Assembly (NCBI RefSeq): GCF_003347015.1
Contig: NZ_PNFB01000007.1
Coordinates: 102,647 to 166,646 of the forward strand
DNA length: 64,000 nt
From: Brachybacterium sp. YJGR34
GTDB taxonomy: Bacteria; Actinomycetota; Actinomycetes; Actinomycetales; Dermabacteraceae
Direction: 5' to 3'
The position numbers were made by a program, and so were the translations under genes. This document shows, piece after piece, positions 25,643 to 34,848 of this stretch; position 1 is the stretch's first letter, and each line of letters starts with the position of its first letter. The notes beneath the pieces are model-generated. The model saw only the letters and a program-made list of their open reading frames with translations, was not told the DNA's origin and ran no database searches.

Positions 25643-25681
25643 CACGCGCCCCCGTTCCGCACTGCGGAGCGGGGGCGCGTG
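25643..25681. terminator. Strong bidirectional hairpin between rbpA and fxsA
   Basis: An 18-bp stem (25643-25660 with 25664-25681, one G-T pair) with a 3-base loop lies between two convergent genes. There is no T-run. Confidence 0.8.
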
Positions 25682-25707
25682 TCGTCGTGGAGGGCCGCCG
25701 GGCCGGC

Positions 25708-26262
25708 TCAGCCCGGGGTGATCGTGGGCGGTGACGGCGCGGAGGGGCCGGCCTCGTCGTCCGAGCGCCGAGTGGTGCTCTCGACGATGATCTCGCCGTC
25801 GATGATCCCGGTGCCCTGGCGCCGGTAGAGCGCCGTGCGGGCGCCCTGGGAGCCGCTGCTCAGCCCCATCGCCGCCACGGAGCGGCGCTGGACCGGGGTG
25901 AGGAGCAGCAGGAGGCCGACGAGGTCCGTCAGGAGCCCCGGGAAGAAGAAGAGCACGGCCGAGGCGAGGGTGAAGGCGGGGCGCGAGAGGTGCTGCTGGA
26001 CGTCCCCGGTACCGCGCACGGCGCGCAGCAGGGAGCGCAGGCGCACGAAGGACTGCTGTCCCGCGGCCACCACGAGGGCGATGCCGACCACCCATCCCAC
26101 CACGACGATCAGCACCGGCCACCAGAAGCTGGTGGCCTGCCCGATCACGATGAGGATGGCGAGCTCCGCGAGCCCCAGCACGAGGATGCCCAGCGGGAGC
26201 AGGGCGCTCCCTCGCGAGGGGCGCGGCGCGGTGCCCGGAGTGCTGCTCTGCGGTGCGGCCAT
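25708..26262 (-). CDS. fxsA: FxsA family membrane protein
   Basis: 184 residues. Helices at about 22-42, 45-67 and a long hydrophobic block at 98-122 (FTLASAVLFFFPGLLTDLVGLLLLL) include the FFPGLLTDLVG motif that marks FxsA. E. coli FxsA overproduction relieves F-exclusion of phage T7, but the cell role is not settled. The C-terminal tail is cytoplasmic and charged, IIDGEIIVE being a common ending feature. It is the last gene of the leftward series from pafBC; it may also have its own -10 (TAGTCT near 26304 on the minus strand). Confidence 0.85.
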   Translation of the reverse strand: MAAPQSSTPGTAPRPSRGSALLPLGILVLGLAELAILIVIGQATSFWWPVLIVVVGWVVGIALVVAAGQQSFVRLRSLLRAVRGTGDVQQHLSRPAFTLASAVLFFFPGLLTDLVGLLLLLTPVQRRSVAAMGLSSGSQGARTALYRRQGTGIIDGEIIVESTTRRSDDEAGPSAPSPPTITPG

Positions 26263-26299
26263 GGAGGGGCCCCTTCCTGCGGCGTCGAGTCCGTCCAGA

Positions 26300-27055
26300 C
26301 TAGCCCAGCGCCCCGCGAACCTGCTGGGTGCGCCGTGCGAATCCCCAGAGCGTCACGCGGACCAGGGCCTCGCGGACGATGCCGGAGGACATCTTGCTCG
26401 CCCCCTCGGTGCGCTCGTCGAAGTCGATGGGCACCTCCGCGATCACGGCGCCGGCCTCCCGGGCGCGGCGGGTCATGTCCACCTGGAAGCAGTAGCCCTG
26501 GGAGGCGACGTCGGCATCGATCAGCGATCGCAGCAGGTCCGCCTGGAACACCCGGAATCCGGCGGTCGCGTCGCTGACCCCGAGCCCCATCAGCGCGCGC
26601 ACGTAGAGGTTCGCCCCGCGCGAGAGCAGCTGCCGGCGCCGCGGCCAGTCGTGGACCGCTCCGCCGGGCACCCAGCGGGAGCCGATCGCGAGGTCCGCGC
26701 CGCGGCGCACCGCCTCCAGCAGGGCCGGCAGCTGCTCGGGCCGGTGCGAGGCATCGGCGTCCATCTCGACCAGCTGGGCATAGCCGCGCTCCAGTCCCCA
26801 GGCGAAGCCGGCGAGGTAGGCGGGGCCCAGCCCCTGCTTGCCGGCGCGATGCAGGACGTGGACGGCCCGGTCGCGACGAGCGGCGTCCTCCGCCCAGTCC
26901 CCGGTGCCGTCCGGGGAGGAGTCGTCGACGACGAGCACATCGGCTCCGGGCACCGCCGCGCGCAGGCGGGCCAGGGTGCCGGGCAATGCCTCCCGCTCGT
27001 CGTAGGTCGGGATGACCACGAGCGTGGGCGGCAGCGGAGCGCTCGAGGGATGCAT
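26300..27055 (-). CDS. ppm1: Polyprenol monophosphomannose synthase (Ppm1 catalytic domain)
   Basis: 251 residues from ATG 27055, two bases after the lnt stop codon. It is a GT2 glycosyltransferase: VVIPTYDEREALP at the start, VDDSSPDGTGD near residue 40 and VEMDADASHRPEQLP near 90 (metal-binding DAD) are dolichol-phosphate-mannose-synthase motifs. It transfers mannose from GDP-mannose to polyprenyl phosphate, feeding lipoglycan and protein mannosylation. In M. tuberculosis this domain is fused to Lnt in one protein; here the two are separate adjacent genes. There is no C-terminal membrane part, so it should be membrane-associated through partners. Confidence 0.92.
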   Translation of the reverse strand: MHPSSAPLPPTLVVIPTYDEREALPGTLARLRAAVPGADVLVVDDSSPDGTGDWAEDAARRDRAVHVLHRAGKQGLGPAYLAGFAWGLERGYAQLVEMDADASHRPEQLPALLEAVRRGADLAIGSRWVPGGAVHDWPRRRQLLSRGANLYVRALMGLGVSDATAGFRVFQADLLRSLIDADVASQGYCFQVDMTRRAREAGAVIAEVPIDFDERTEGASKMSSGIVREALVRVTLWGFARRTQQVRGALG

Positions 27056-27057
27056 GG

Positions 27058-28689
27058 TCAGTTCCCTCGCTCTCGGGTGCGGGCGAGGGCGCGGCGGTTC
27101 GTGGACAGCGCCGCGATCAGCCCGACGAGCGCGAGGGCGCACAGGCCCACCGCGATCCAGGGGCCGGCCGCCACAGCGGGGGTGATGCCGGTGCGCAGCG
27201 GGACGTCGGCGAGCATCGAGCCCTGCTCCCAGTGGCCGACGGCGTCGATCTGCCGGCCCTCGGGGGTGAAGATCGCCGAGTGGCCCACGGTCGAGATGTG
27301 CACGACGCTGCGGCCGGAGACGACGGCCATCACCTTCGCCTCGGCGAGCTGCTGGATCGCCTCGTGGGAATCCCCGAACAGGGCGTTGTTGGACTGCACG
27401 ACGATCACCTCGGCACCGTCGCGCACGACGTCGCCGACCAGCGTGTCGTAGGCGATCTCGAAGCAGATCAGCACGCCGACCGACTCCGAGCCCTGGCCCA
27501 GCTCCTCGAGATCCATCACACCGACCTCCTCGCCGGCGATCATGTCGCGCGGGACGAGGTCGACCTTGTCCGAGACCGTCCTGAACACCTCCCGCAGCGG
27601 GATGTACTCGCCGAAGGGCACGGGGTGACGCTTGGAGTACTCATAGGGGGTGGAGCCGTCGGGCGCGAACAGCACCGACTGGTTCAGCCGCTCCGACTCC
27701 CCCACCGCGACCTGCGTGCCGATGAGGATCGGGGCGTCCGCCTCCGCGGCGGCGGCGGTCAGCTGCTGGGACATCCACGCGTCCTGGCGCGGATCCCAGC
27801 CGGTGGAGTCCTCCGGCCAGACGATGAGGTCGAGTTCGGTGCCGCCGTCCGCGGACTGCTGGATCAGCTCCGAGGTCACGGAGAGATGATTCTCGAAGAC
27901 GTCCTCCGGCATCGTGAAGGAGGCCGGGTCGATCTCGCTCATCGAGCCCTGCACGGCCGCGACCGTCATCGAGGGACGGTCCACCGGGGCACGGTTGACC
28001 GGCGAGGGCACCACCACGGTGGCGAGGACCGCCGCGACCGCGATCGAGAAGGGCCACACCCCGGCGAGCCCGTTCAGGCCCCGATGACGACGGCTCAGCA
28101 GGGCCATGGCCCCGATGAGGAGCAGCTGGCCGAGCAGGGCGACCACGACGGCGAGACCGGCGACGCCGATCCAGGGCCCCAGGTTCAGCAGCGGCGAGTC
28201 CGAGAGGGCGAAGGCGCTCGCTCCCCAGGGCAGACCGCCCCAGGGGACGTGGCTGCGGAGGGTCTCCACGGCGGCCCAGAGCGCGGCGACCACGATCACC
28301 GACGAGCAGCGCAGGCCGCGGCGGACGTACACCGCGCGGGCCAGCAGGCCGAAGAGCACGATGTACAGGGCCTCGAAGACACCCAGCGCCAACCAGGGAG
28401 CGGTGCCGGCGTAGGTGTTCGCCCACTCGGTCAGCGGCACGAAGAAGGCCGCGCCCCAGAGCAGGGAGACCAGCAGCGCCAGGCCGACCGAGCGCACCAG
28501 CACGCCGGCGCAGAGCAGGCCGATCGCCACCGGAAGCAGCATCCACAGGTCGTACGGCGGGAAGGCGAGCAGGGCGCACACACCGCCGGCCGCGCCGCAC
28601 AGCAGCGCGACCGGCCATGGGGTGGGGTCGAACTCGTCACGGCGACGGGGCGTCGCGGCCGCCGCCGGGGATCGCACGGCGGCCGTCAT
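27058..28689 (-). CDS. lnt: Apolipoprotein N-acyltransferase
   Basis: 543 residues. About six to eight N-terminal membrane helices (residues 25-235) precede a nitrilase-like domain. The catalytic triad is readable: Glu in VWPEDSTGW near 292, Lys in YSKRHPVPFGEY near 355 and Cys in LICFEIAYD near 410. A last helix (about 510-532) closes the protein. Lnt adds the third acyl chain to bacterial lipoproteins; in mycobacteria it is the N-terminal half of Ppm1. It overlaps the preceding amidohydrolase-like gene by four bases and is followed by ppm1. Confidence 0.94.
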   Translation of the reverse strand: MTAAVRSPAAAATPRRRDEFDPTPWPVALLCGAAGGVCALLAFPPYDLWMLLPVAIGLLCAGVLVRSVGLALLVSLLWGAAFFVPLTEWANTYAGTAPWLALGVFEALYIVLFGLLARAVYVRRGLRCSSVIVVAALWAAVETLRSHVPWGGLPWGASAFALSDSPLLNLGPWIGVAGLAVVVALLGQLLLIGAMALLSRRHRGLNGLAGVWPFSIAVAAVLATVVVPSPVNRAPVDRPSMTVAAVQGSMSEIDPASFTMPEDVFENHLSVTSELIQQSADGGTELDLIVWPEDSTGWDPRQDAWMSQQLTAAAAEADAPILIGTQVAVGESERLNQSVLFAPDGSTPYEYSKRHPVPFGEYIPLREVFRTVSDKVDLVPRDMIAGEEVGVMDLEELGQGSESVGVLICFEIAYDTLVGDVVRDGAEVIVVQSNNALFGDSHEAIQQLAEAKVMAVVSGRSVVHISTVGHSAIFTPEGRQIDAVGHWEQGSMLADVPLRTGITPAVAAGPWIAVGLCALALVGLIAALSTNRRALARTRERGN

Positions 28690-29528
28690 CCGTGCCCTCG
28701 GTCGCCGGGCGCGGAGTCGGCGCTCTCCGGGCCGACGGGCTCCCGGGGCAGCCGGTCATGGAGGACGCGGCCGTCCACCACCGTCCGCAGGGCGCGGGGG
28801 CTGCCCTGGTCGAGGTCCGGCAGCAGCGGGGTCCGCGAGCGCGGGTCGGTGGACCAGCTGTCCACGCGCTCGGCCTCCGAGCGGACGGTGAGGTCCCAGG
28901 GCTCCCACACCACGAAGGTCGCCTCGATCCCGGTCTGCAGGGATCCGGGATGGCGGTGCCCGGCGACGCGCTGTCCTCCACGGGTGGCGGCGAGGAAGGC
29001 CGCGCGATCGCTGATCCGCTGCGCGGCGGGGCTCCTGCGGGCCGCCCCGCGCACCCAGTCCCACGGATCGGCGGCCTCCTCCGCCCCGGCGGAGCCGAAA
29101 GCGAGCGGGGTGCCCGCGGCGAGCAGGTCGAGATAGTCGGCGCTCTCGGTGACGGGGGCGATGACCCGGACGCCGTCGCGCACCCCCGTCGGCCCCGGCA
29201 GACGCAGCACGATGCCGCGGGAGGCGGCCTCCTCCCGTGAGGCGGGATCCGGGGCGGCGCCGTCGGCCGTGCCGGCGGCATCGACGAAACCGGGCGTGAC
29301 CAGGCAGCCGGTGGCATCGATCGCGGGGACGTCGGCATGCAGCACGCGCGCGGAGTCCTCGGGTCCGATCCAGGCGATCAGGCCGTCGACCACGAGCATC
29401 GCCGAGGCCTCAGGGTCCTTCGCGCTGTACAGGACGATGCCGGTGTACAGCGTCGGGGGCTCGGTCGCGGAGGGGTCGATGGCGCTCACATCCTGTACCT
29501 TCTCGCGTTCCCCTGGGAGAACGCTCAT
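28686..29528 (-). CDS. Amidohydrolase-like protein lacking the metal site
   Basis: 280 residues, about two-thirds of a normal amidohydrolase. The N-terminal strand region (SAMLVVDGLIAWIGPEDSARV then VPAIDATGCLVTPGFVDAAG) is that of imidazolonepropionase/dihydroorotase-like enzymes, but the next residues should be HxH and are AGT, so the metal-binding pair is missing. The end (IEATFVVWEPWDLTV and TVVDGRVLHDR) matches the usual C-terminal composite domain. The barrel in the middle is shortened. It overlaps genes on both sides by four bases (helY, lnt), so it is intact and maintained in the operon. A non-enzymatic role seems likely; function unknown. Confidence 0.65.
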   Translation of the reverse strand: MSVLPGEREKVQDVSAIDPSATEPPTLYTGIVLYSAKDPEASAMLVVDGLIAWIGPEDSARVLHADVPAIDATGCLVTPGFVDAAGTADGAAPDPASREEAASRGIVLRLPGPTGVRDGVRVIAPVTESADYLDLLAAGTPLAFGSAGAEEAADPWDWVRGAARRSPAAQRISDRAAFLAATRGGQRVAGHRHPGSLQTGIEATFVVWEPWDLTVRSEAERVDSWSTDPRSRTPLLPDLDQGSPRALRTVVDGRVLHDRLPREPVGPESADSAPGDRGHG

Positions 29529-32467
29529 CGGTCGATCTCCTGGGCGACCAGCCCGCGACGCACCCCGCGGATCGCGGCCCGCGCGGTCGCGCCCAGCTGC
29601 TCATCCGCCGTCAGCTGGTCGAGCAGGTCGATGACCTGGCGGCAATGGCGCACGAAGTCTCCGGCCGGCAGGTCGCTGCCCTCGAGCGCGGCGGCGAGAT
29701 GGGCCCCGCGGGTCCAGCGGTGCACGATCGCGGCGACCGCGGGGTCCGGCGGGGTGGTCGGCTCGATCCCGTGCCGGGATTCCGCCGCCTGCAGCTCGGC
29801 GGCCAGGCGGGAGGAGGCCTCGAGCGCGGCGTCGACGGCCGGATCGGGGATCAGCTCGGGGGCGCGGTCGTCGCGGCGCGACTCGTGGACGGCGGCGGAG
29901 ACCACCGCCGCCAGGCCCGCCGGGTCCAGGTCCGCCCAGGCGCCGCGCTCGAGGCACTGGGCGATGAGCAGATCGCGATCACTGAACAGGCGGCGCAGCC
30001 GCAGTCCGCTCTCGGTGGGGCGCAGGACCTCGTCCCCGTGCTCGCCCGTCGAGCGCACGAGGTACCCCAGCTCCACCAGCAGATCAGCCAGGTGGTCGAA
30101 CTGTCGGGCGAGGGAGCTGGTACGGCCGCGGATGCGGCGCTGGACGCCCTCCAGCTCGCCCCGGGACTTCCGCCAGCGGCCCACCCAGCGCAGATGGGAC
30201 TCGAGGTCCGGGCAGGCATGGCAGGGATGCTCGGACAGCTCAGCGCGCAGCTGCTGCAGCTCCGCATCGCTCGCCGCGGTCGAGGGGGTGCGCTTCGCCC
30301 GGCGGCGCACCTCCGCGCGGGCGTCCTCGTCCTGGCCGGACAGGCGCTGGCGCAGGGCCGCCGCGGTGTCCTTGCGGACCTTCCCGCTGCCCAGGGCCTC
30401 CTGACGCGGCAGGCGCAGGGAGTCGATCACGGCCGGTGGGGACGGCACGTCCGAGGGGCGCAGGCTGCGCCGCCGCCCCTCGGCGTCCAGGAGGTCCAGC
30501 TGGGGCCCGCCCAGCACCGAGCGGTCCACGTCCAGGACCACCGCGTAGCCGCGGCGCCGGCCGCCGGGCAGGGCGATCACGTCCCCGCGGCGCAGGTCCG
30601 CGAGCATCGAGCGGGTGCGGTCGCGGTCGGCGGCGGCCCGCTCCTGGGACAGGGTCCGCTCCCGCTCGGTGATCCGTTCCTGGATCCCCGCGTACTCCAG
30701 CAGGTCGCCGTGCTCGCAGGTGATGGCGTCGCGGTAGGCCTCCACGGTGTCCTCGAGCTCGCGGGCCCGGCGCGCCAGACCCACCACGGAGCGGTCCGCC
30801 TGGAACTGGGCGAAGCTCGTCTCGAGCGTCTCGCGGGCGCGAGCGAGGTCGAAGCGGTCCAGCAGGTTCACGCACATGTTCGGGGTGGGGCGGAAGGCCG
30901 AGCGCAGCGGATAGGTGCGCTTGGAGGCCAGCGAGGCGACGGCCGGCGCGTCGAAGCGTGCTCCGGCGAGCACCACGGCATGCCCCTCGGTGTCGATGCC
31001 GCGCCGGCCGGCTCGACCGGTGAGCTGGGTGAACTCTCCCGGCGTGAGGTCGGCGTGCTCGACGCCGTTGAACTTCACGAGCTTCTCGAGCACCACGGAG
31101 CGGGCGGGCATGTTGATGCCGAGCGCCAGCGTCTCGGTCGCGAAGACGACCTTGAGCAGGCCGCGGGCGAAGAGCTCCTCGACCACCGTCTTCAGCAGCG
31201 GGATGATCCCGGCGTGGTGGGCGGCGTAGCCGTCGAGGACCGCGCGGCGGAAGGCCGCCAGCCCCAGCACCTCCTCGTCCTCGGCGCCGATGTCGGCCAG
31301 GCGCGCGTCGAGGACGGCGCGGATCTCGCGGCGCTCCTCGTCGTCGGTCAGGCGCAGACGGGTGCGGGAACACTGCTGGACCGCGCCCTCGCAGCCGGCC
31401 CGCGAGAAGATGAAGACGATCGCCGGCAGCAGTGCGGCCTCGTCGAGGAGGTGCACGAGCTCGGGGCGGCGCAGGGGCCGCGGCATGCCGCCACCGCGGG
31501 AGGAGCGGTGCGGCGCGCCGCCGTGGGAGGACCGCTCCCCGCCGCGGTGCGGGCGGTGCTGGCCCGCGCCCCGTGGTCGGTGGCGTCCCCGGGTGCCCTT
31601 GCGACCGCGGTGGGAGCGGCCGCGACCGCCCCCGGTGCGCTCGTCGACCGGCAGGGAGAAGGAGGTGATGCGCTCGATCTCGGGATTGACCTGCCGGGAG
31701 CCCCGGGCGCCGGGCCCGTGGGAGACCACCGCCTCGCCGTCCTCGTCCACGAAGAGGTCCAGCAGCTCCTCCCCGACGACCACGTGCTGCCACAGCGGCA
31801 CCGGTCGCGTCTCGGAGACGATGATCTCGGTGCTGCCGCGGACCTCCTGCAGCCAGGCTCCGAACTCCTCGGCATTGGAGACCGTCGCGGAGAGCGCGAC
31901 CAGGCGCACCGTGGGATCGAGATGGATGATGACCTCCTCCCACACCGGACCACGCAGGCGATCGGCGAGGTAGTGCACCTCGTCCATCACCACGAAGCCC
32001 AGCCCGATGAGGAGGTCGGAGTCCGCGTAGAGCATGTTGCGCAGCACCTCGGTGGTCATGACGACCACCTCGGCCTCCGGACGGATCGAGGTGTCGCCGG
32101 TCAGCAGCCCCACTCTCTCCGCACCGAGCCAGTCGACCAGCTCCCCGAACTTCTGGTTCGACAGCGCCTTGATCGGGGCGGTGTAGAACACCTTGTGCCC
32201 GCGGGCCAGGGCGAGGTGGACGGCGAACTCGCCGACCACCGTCTTCCCGGCCCCCGTCGGCGCCGCGACCAGCACGGAGCTGCCGTCCTCGAGGACACGG
32301 CCGGCGGCCAGCTGGAAGTCGTCCAGCGCGAAGGGATACCGGGTGGTGAACGCCGACAGCTCGGAGCCGGCCTGCTTCTGCTCGGCGGCCCAGCGGGCGT
32401 AGCGCTGGGCCGGGGACGCGGAGTCGGCGGGATCGGAGGGACCGGGGGGAACGGCGGGAGGGGTCAC
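29525..32467 (-). CDS. helY: Ski2/Mtr4-like DEVH-box RNA helicase HelY
   Basis: 980 residues. Walker A is APTGAGKT (residues 69-76), motif II is DEVH (162-165), motif VI is QLTGRAGRRG near 510, and a C-terminal DSHCT-type domain is present near 800-975. Between the two RecA folds, about residues 276-330, is an insertion very rich in Arg, Gly and His that is low in complexity. Orthologues (M. tuberculosis HelY) follow tatC in the paf-tat region, the same order as here. The role is probably RNA unwinding in decay or rRNA maturation. It overlaps dagK by four bases. Confidence 0.92.
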   Translation of the reverse strand: MTPPAVPPGPSDPADSASPAQRYARWAAEQKQAGSELSAFTTRYPFALDDFQLAAGRVLEDGSSVLVAAPTGAGKTVVGEFAVHLALARGHKVFYTAPIKALSNQKFGELVDWLGAERVGLLTGDTSIRPEAEVVVMTTEVLRNMLYADSDLLIGLGFVVMDEVHYLADRLRGPVWEEVIIHLDPTVRLVALSATVSNAEEFGAWLQEVRGSTEIIVSETRPVPLWQHVVVGEELLDLFVDEDGEAVVSHGPGARGSRQVNPEIERITSFSLPVDERTGGGRGRSHRGRKGTRGRHRPRGAGQHRPHRGGERSSHGGAPHRSSRGGGMPRPLRRPELVHLLDEAALLPAIVFIFSRAGCEGAVQQCSRTRLRLTDDEERREIRAVLDARLADIGAEDEEVLGLAAFRRAVLDGYAAHHAGIIPLLKTVVEELFARGLLKVVFATETLALGINMPARSVVLEKLVKFNGVEHADLTPGEFTQLTGRAGRRGIDTEGHAVVLAGARFDAPAVASLASKRTYPLRSAFRPTPNMCVNLLDRFDLARARETLETSFAQFQADRSVVGLARRARELEDTVEAYRDAITCEHGDLLEYAGIQERITERERTLSQERAAADRDRTRSMLADLRRGDVIALPGGRRRGYAVVLDVDRSVLGGPQLDLLDAEGRRRSLRPSDVPSPPAVIDSLRLPRQEALGSGKVRKDTAAALRQRLSGQDEDARAEVRRRAKRTPSTAASDAELQQLRAELSEHPCHACPDLESHLRWVGRWRKSRGELEGVQRRIRGRTSSLARQFDHLADLLVELGYLVRSTGEHGDEVLRPTESGLRLRRLFSDRDLLIAQCLERGAWADLDPAGLAAVVSAAVHESRRDDRAPELIPDPAVDAALEASSRLAAELQAAESRHGIEPTTPPDPAVAAIVHRWTRGAHLAAALEGSDLPAGDFVRHCRQVIDLLDQLTADEQLGATARAAIRGVRRGLVAQEIDR

Positions 32468-33426
32468 GGAGCTCCTCGGGCGGCGTCGTCCTCGCGCACG
32501 GCGGCGAGATCGGCGAGCAGGCGGACGGCGCCGGGCAGGACGCGGGCGGTCATCGGGAACAGGCAGCGGGGCTCGCCGTCGGCATAGACGCGCACGTCGC
32601 GGCCGTGGCGCAGGCCCACCGTGAGCTCACGCAGCGGCTGGATCGCGACGCCCTCGAGCCCCGTGTGGGTGCCGCGGAAGACACGCGGGAAGAAGCGCAG
32701 CAGCTCGCGGCGGCCCAGGCCGGTCACCGAGACCAGCTCGAGGACGCCGTCGTCGATGCGCGCGTCGGGCACCATCTGCATGCCGCCACCGTAGATGCCG
32801 GAGCTGCACAGCGTCAGGACCGTGCAGTCGAGCTCTATGCGCTCCCCGCCGTCGATCTCGAGCCAGAACGGCAACGGCGAGAAGGCGGGCAGCTCGCGGA
32901 GGACGGCGGCGCTGTATCGGGCGCCGCGTGCCGTGCGCGATCCGTGGGCGCGCGCATTGACCAGCGCGTCGAAGCCCAGATTGACGTTGCCCAGCGCGAG
33001 CGAGCGGTGCGCTAGGGCGTGCTCGCCGGCGGAGCGGATCTCGATGGCGTCGATCGCGACCACCGGGCGGGAGAGGGCGCGGAGCAGCACGCGGGTCGAC
33101 TCCTCGGGATCCCCCGCCGAGAGGCCGAGGGAGCGGGCGAAGTCGTTGCCGCTGCCGGCGGGGACGATCCCCAGGCGCACCGGGGTGCCCGCGACGATCT
33201 CCGCGCCCAGCGAGACCGTCCCGTCACCTCCGACCACGACCAGCGCCGTCAGCGTGTCGCGGACCTCCTCCGCGCGTGCACGGGCGACCGCGGCCGAGGG
33301 CGCCGAGAGGTCGACGACCGACACCCCGGCCAGGCGCAGAAGATGCCCGACCTGCCGGCCGATGCGATGCGCGGACCCCTGGGCCGCGGACGGGTTCGAG
33401 AGCAGGCCCACCCGGAGCCTGCTCAC
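32464..33426 (-). CDS. Diacylglycerol/lipid kinase family protein (YegS/DagK)
   Basis: 320 residues. The kinase N-domain begins LRVGLLSNPSAAQGSAHRIG, then VVVGGDGTVSLGAEIV near residue 84 (nucleotide-binding GGDGT) and GIVPAGSGNDFARSLG near 110 (GTGNDFA motif), characteristic of the diacylglycerol kinase catalytic fold. It phosphorylates a lipid such as diacylglycerol. It overlaps tatC and helY by four bases each and sits in the usual actinobacterial tatA-tatC-dagK-helY order. Confidence 0.9.
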   Translation of the reverse strand: MSRLRVGLLSNPSAAQGSAHRIGRQVGHLLRLAGVSVVDLSAPSAAVARARAEEVRDTLTALVVVGGDGTVSLGAEIVAGTPVRLGIVPAGSGNDFARSLGLSAGDPEESTRVLLRALSRPVVAIDAIEIRSAGEHALAHRSLALGNVNLGFDALVNARAHGSRTARGARYSAAVLRELPAFSPLPFWLEIDGGERIELDCTVLTLCSSGIYGGGMQMVPDARIDDGVLELVSVTGLGRRELLRFFPRVFRGTHTGLEGVAIQPLRELTVGLRHGRDVRVYADGEPRCLFPMTARVLPGAVRLLADLAAVREDDAARGAP

Positions 33427-34304
33427 CGTCCGTCCTCGTCCGCGCCGTCCAGGCTGGACGGTGCGTCGATGCTGCTGGCCTCGTCGTCGTCGAGCTCGTC
33501 GTCCTCGGTCACGCCCTTGCGCTTGTCGTGGATCATCGCGATGACGATGGCGCCGAAGAAGAGGCCGGCGATCGCGCTGGCCATGACGACCAGTGTGATC
33601 GGCTCGGGCGTCGGGACCATGATCGCGGTGAAGACGAAGCTGATGAAGATGATCCAGCGCCAGGCCTTGAGCATCGTGCGGCCGCGCACGATGCCCATGA
33701 AGTTCAGCAGCACCATCACCACGGGGATCACGAAGGCGATGCCGAAGGCGAGCATCGTCTTGACCAGCAGCGTCAGATAGTCGCTGTAGGGGATGATCTG
33801 CGAGGTGGACCCCTCGGTGGGGGTGAAGCTCATCAGGACCGGGACCAGCTGGTTCACGGCCCAGTAGCCGGCCACGCAGCCGAGGAAGAACAGCGGGATC
33901 GCGCTGCCGAAGAATCCGATGGCGTACTTGCGCTCGTTCTTGTGCAGACCGGGCATCACGAAGAGCCAGATCTGCAGGATGATCATCGGCGAGGAGAGGA
34001 TCAGTCCCGTGTAGGCCGCCATCTGCAGCTTGACGTTCAGGCCCTGCCCCACGCCCTGGAAGTTGATCAGGGCCTCCAGGTCGGAGTCCTCACCGGCGGC
34101 CTCGATCGGGGCCTTGACGGCGTCGAAGATCCACGGGAACAGGAACCAGCCGACCACCGACAGCACCAGCACGGTGATCGCGCTGATGAGCAGTCGATTG
34201 CGCAGCTCGACCAGGTGCTCGCCGAGGGACATGCGGCCCTCAGGGTCCCGGCGCCGCTTCCTCGCGGGCTGGGCCGTCTCCGGTCCCGATGTGTCACTCG
34301 CCAC
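33423..34304 (-). CDS. tatC: Twin-arginine translocase subunit TatC
   Basis: 293 residues from GTG 34304 behind GGGAGGATG. The signal-peptide-binding N-terminal motif MSLGEHLVELRNRLL is at about residues 26-40, followed by six membrane helices and the conserved FGSAIPLFFLGCVAGYW segment near 130. The last 45 residues are charged and cytoplasmic with an acidic patch. TatC recognises twin-arginine signal peptides and forms the translocon with TatA, encoded 74 bases upstream. Confidence 0.96.
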   Translation of the reverse strand: MASDTSGPETAQPARKRRRDPEGRMSLGEHLVELRNRLLISAITVLVLSVVGWFLFPWIFDAVKAPIEAAGEDSDLEALINFQGVGQGLNVKLQMAAYTGLILSSPMIILQIWLFVMPGLHKNERKYAIGFFGSAIPLFFLGCVAGYWAVNQLVPVLMSFTPTEGSTSQIIPYSDYLTLLVKTMLAFGIAFVIPVVMVLLNFMGIVRGRTMLKAWRWIIFISFVFTAIMVPTPEPITLVVMASAIAGLFFGAIVIAMIHDKRKGVTEDDELDDDEASSIDAPSSLDGADEDGR

Positions 34305-34378
34305 GGATCGTCATCCTCCCAACGCTCGAGGCCCGGGCGAGCTCGCGCCCGGAACCGTCGTCACCAGCGACGTCGTGC

Positions 34379-34717
34379 TCAGTCGCGGCGGTAGGAGTCG
34401 TCGTCCTCCCGGGCGCGGACCGTCTCGCGATCGGCCTCGTCGCGCGGGTCGAACTCCCGGCCGTCGCGGGCGGAGGAGTCATCGCGCGCGGGCGACGACG
34501 CGGCGGAGTCCTCGCGGGAGCGGGTGGAGCGGGCCGGGGGGATATCGTCCTCGTCCTCGTCCTTCTCGTCGCCGCGGAGCTCCTCGACCTCGCTCTTGAA
34601 GATGCGCATCGACTTGCCCATGTTGCGGGCGAGCCCGGGGAGCTTGTTGGCGCCGAACAGCAGGATCGCCGCGACGACGACGATCACGATCGGCCAGGGG
34701 GAGCGGAAGAAACTCAT
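34379..34717 (-). CDS. tatA: Sec-independent translocase subunit TatA
   Basis: 112 residues from ATG 34717, the only start that begins directly with the membrane helix. Residues 6-20 are a hydrophobic helix, followed by [25 protein letters not shown], the FG-x-x-xLP hinge and amphipathic helix of TatA. The remaining 65 residues are an acidic/basic unstructured tail. TatA oligomers form the transient pore with TatC. AAAGG lies 6-10 bases before the start. 131 bases separate it from pafBC upstream. Confidence 0.93.
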   Translation of the reverse strand: MSFFRSPWPIVIVVVAAILLFGANKLPGLARNMGKSMRIFKSEVEELRGDEKDEDEDDIPPARSTRSREDSAASSPARDDSSARDGREFDPRDEADRETVRAREDDDSYRRD

Positions 34718-34848
34718 GGAAGTACCTTTCAACAGCGCCGCGGAAACGCGCGGGCGCACCTCATCATCCCACAGCGGACTGGGCGTCGCCCGACGGCATC
34801 GGCGACGTTGTGCCCACCGCACGGCGGGTCCTCCCAGCGTAGCGGCTG

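Noticed and set aside
28686..29528. Calling the amidohydrolase-like gene a pseudogene
   Set aside because: The frame is intact and both ends overlap neighbours by four bases, which indicates a maintained gene in spite of the lost metal site.
29645..32587. A 980-residue frame antisense to helY
   Set aside because: It mirrors helY almost end to end and has no recognisable domain.
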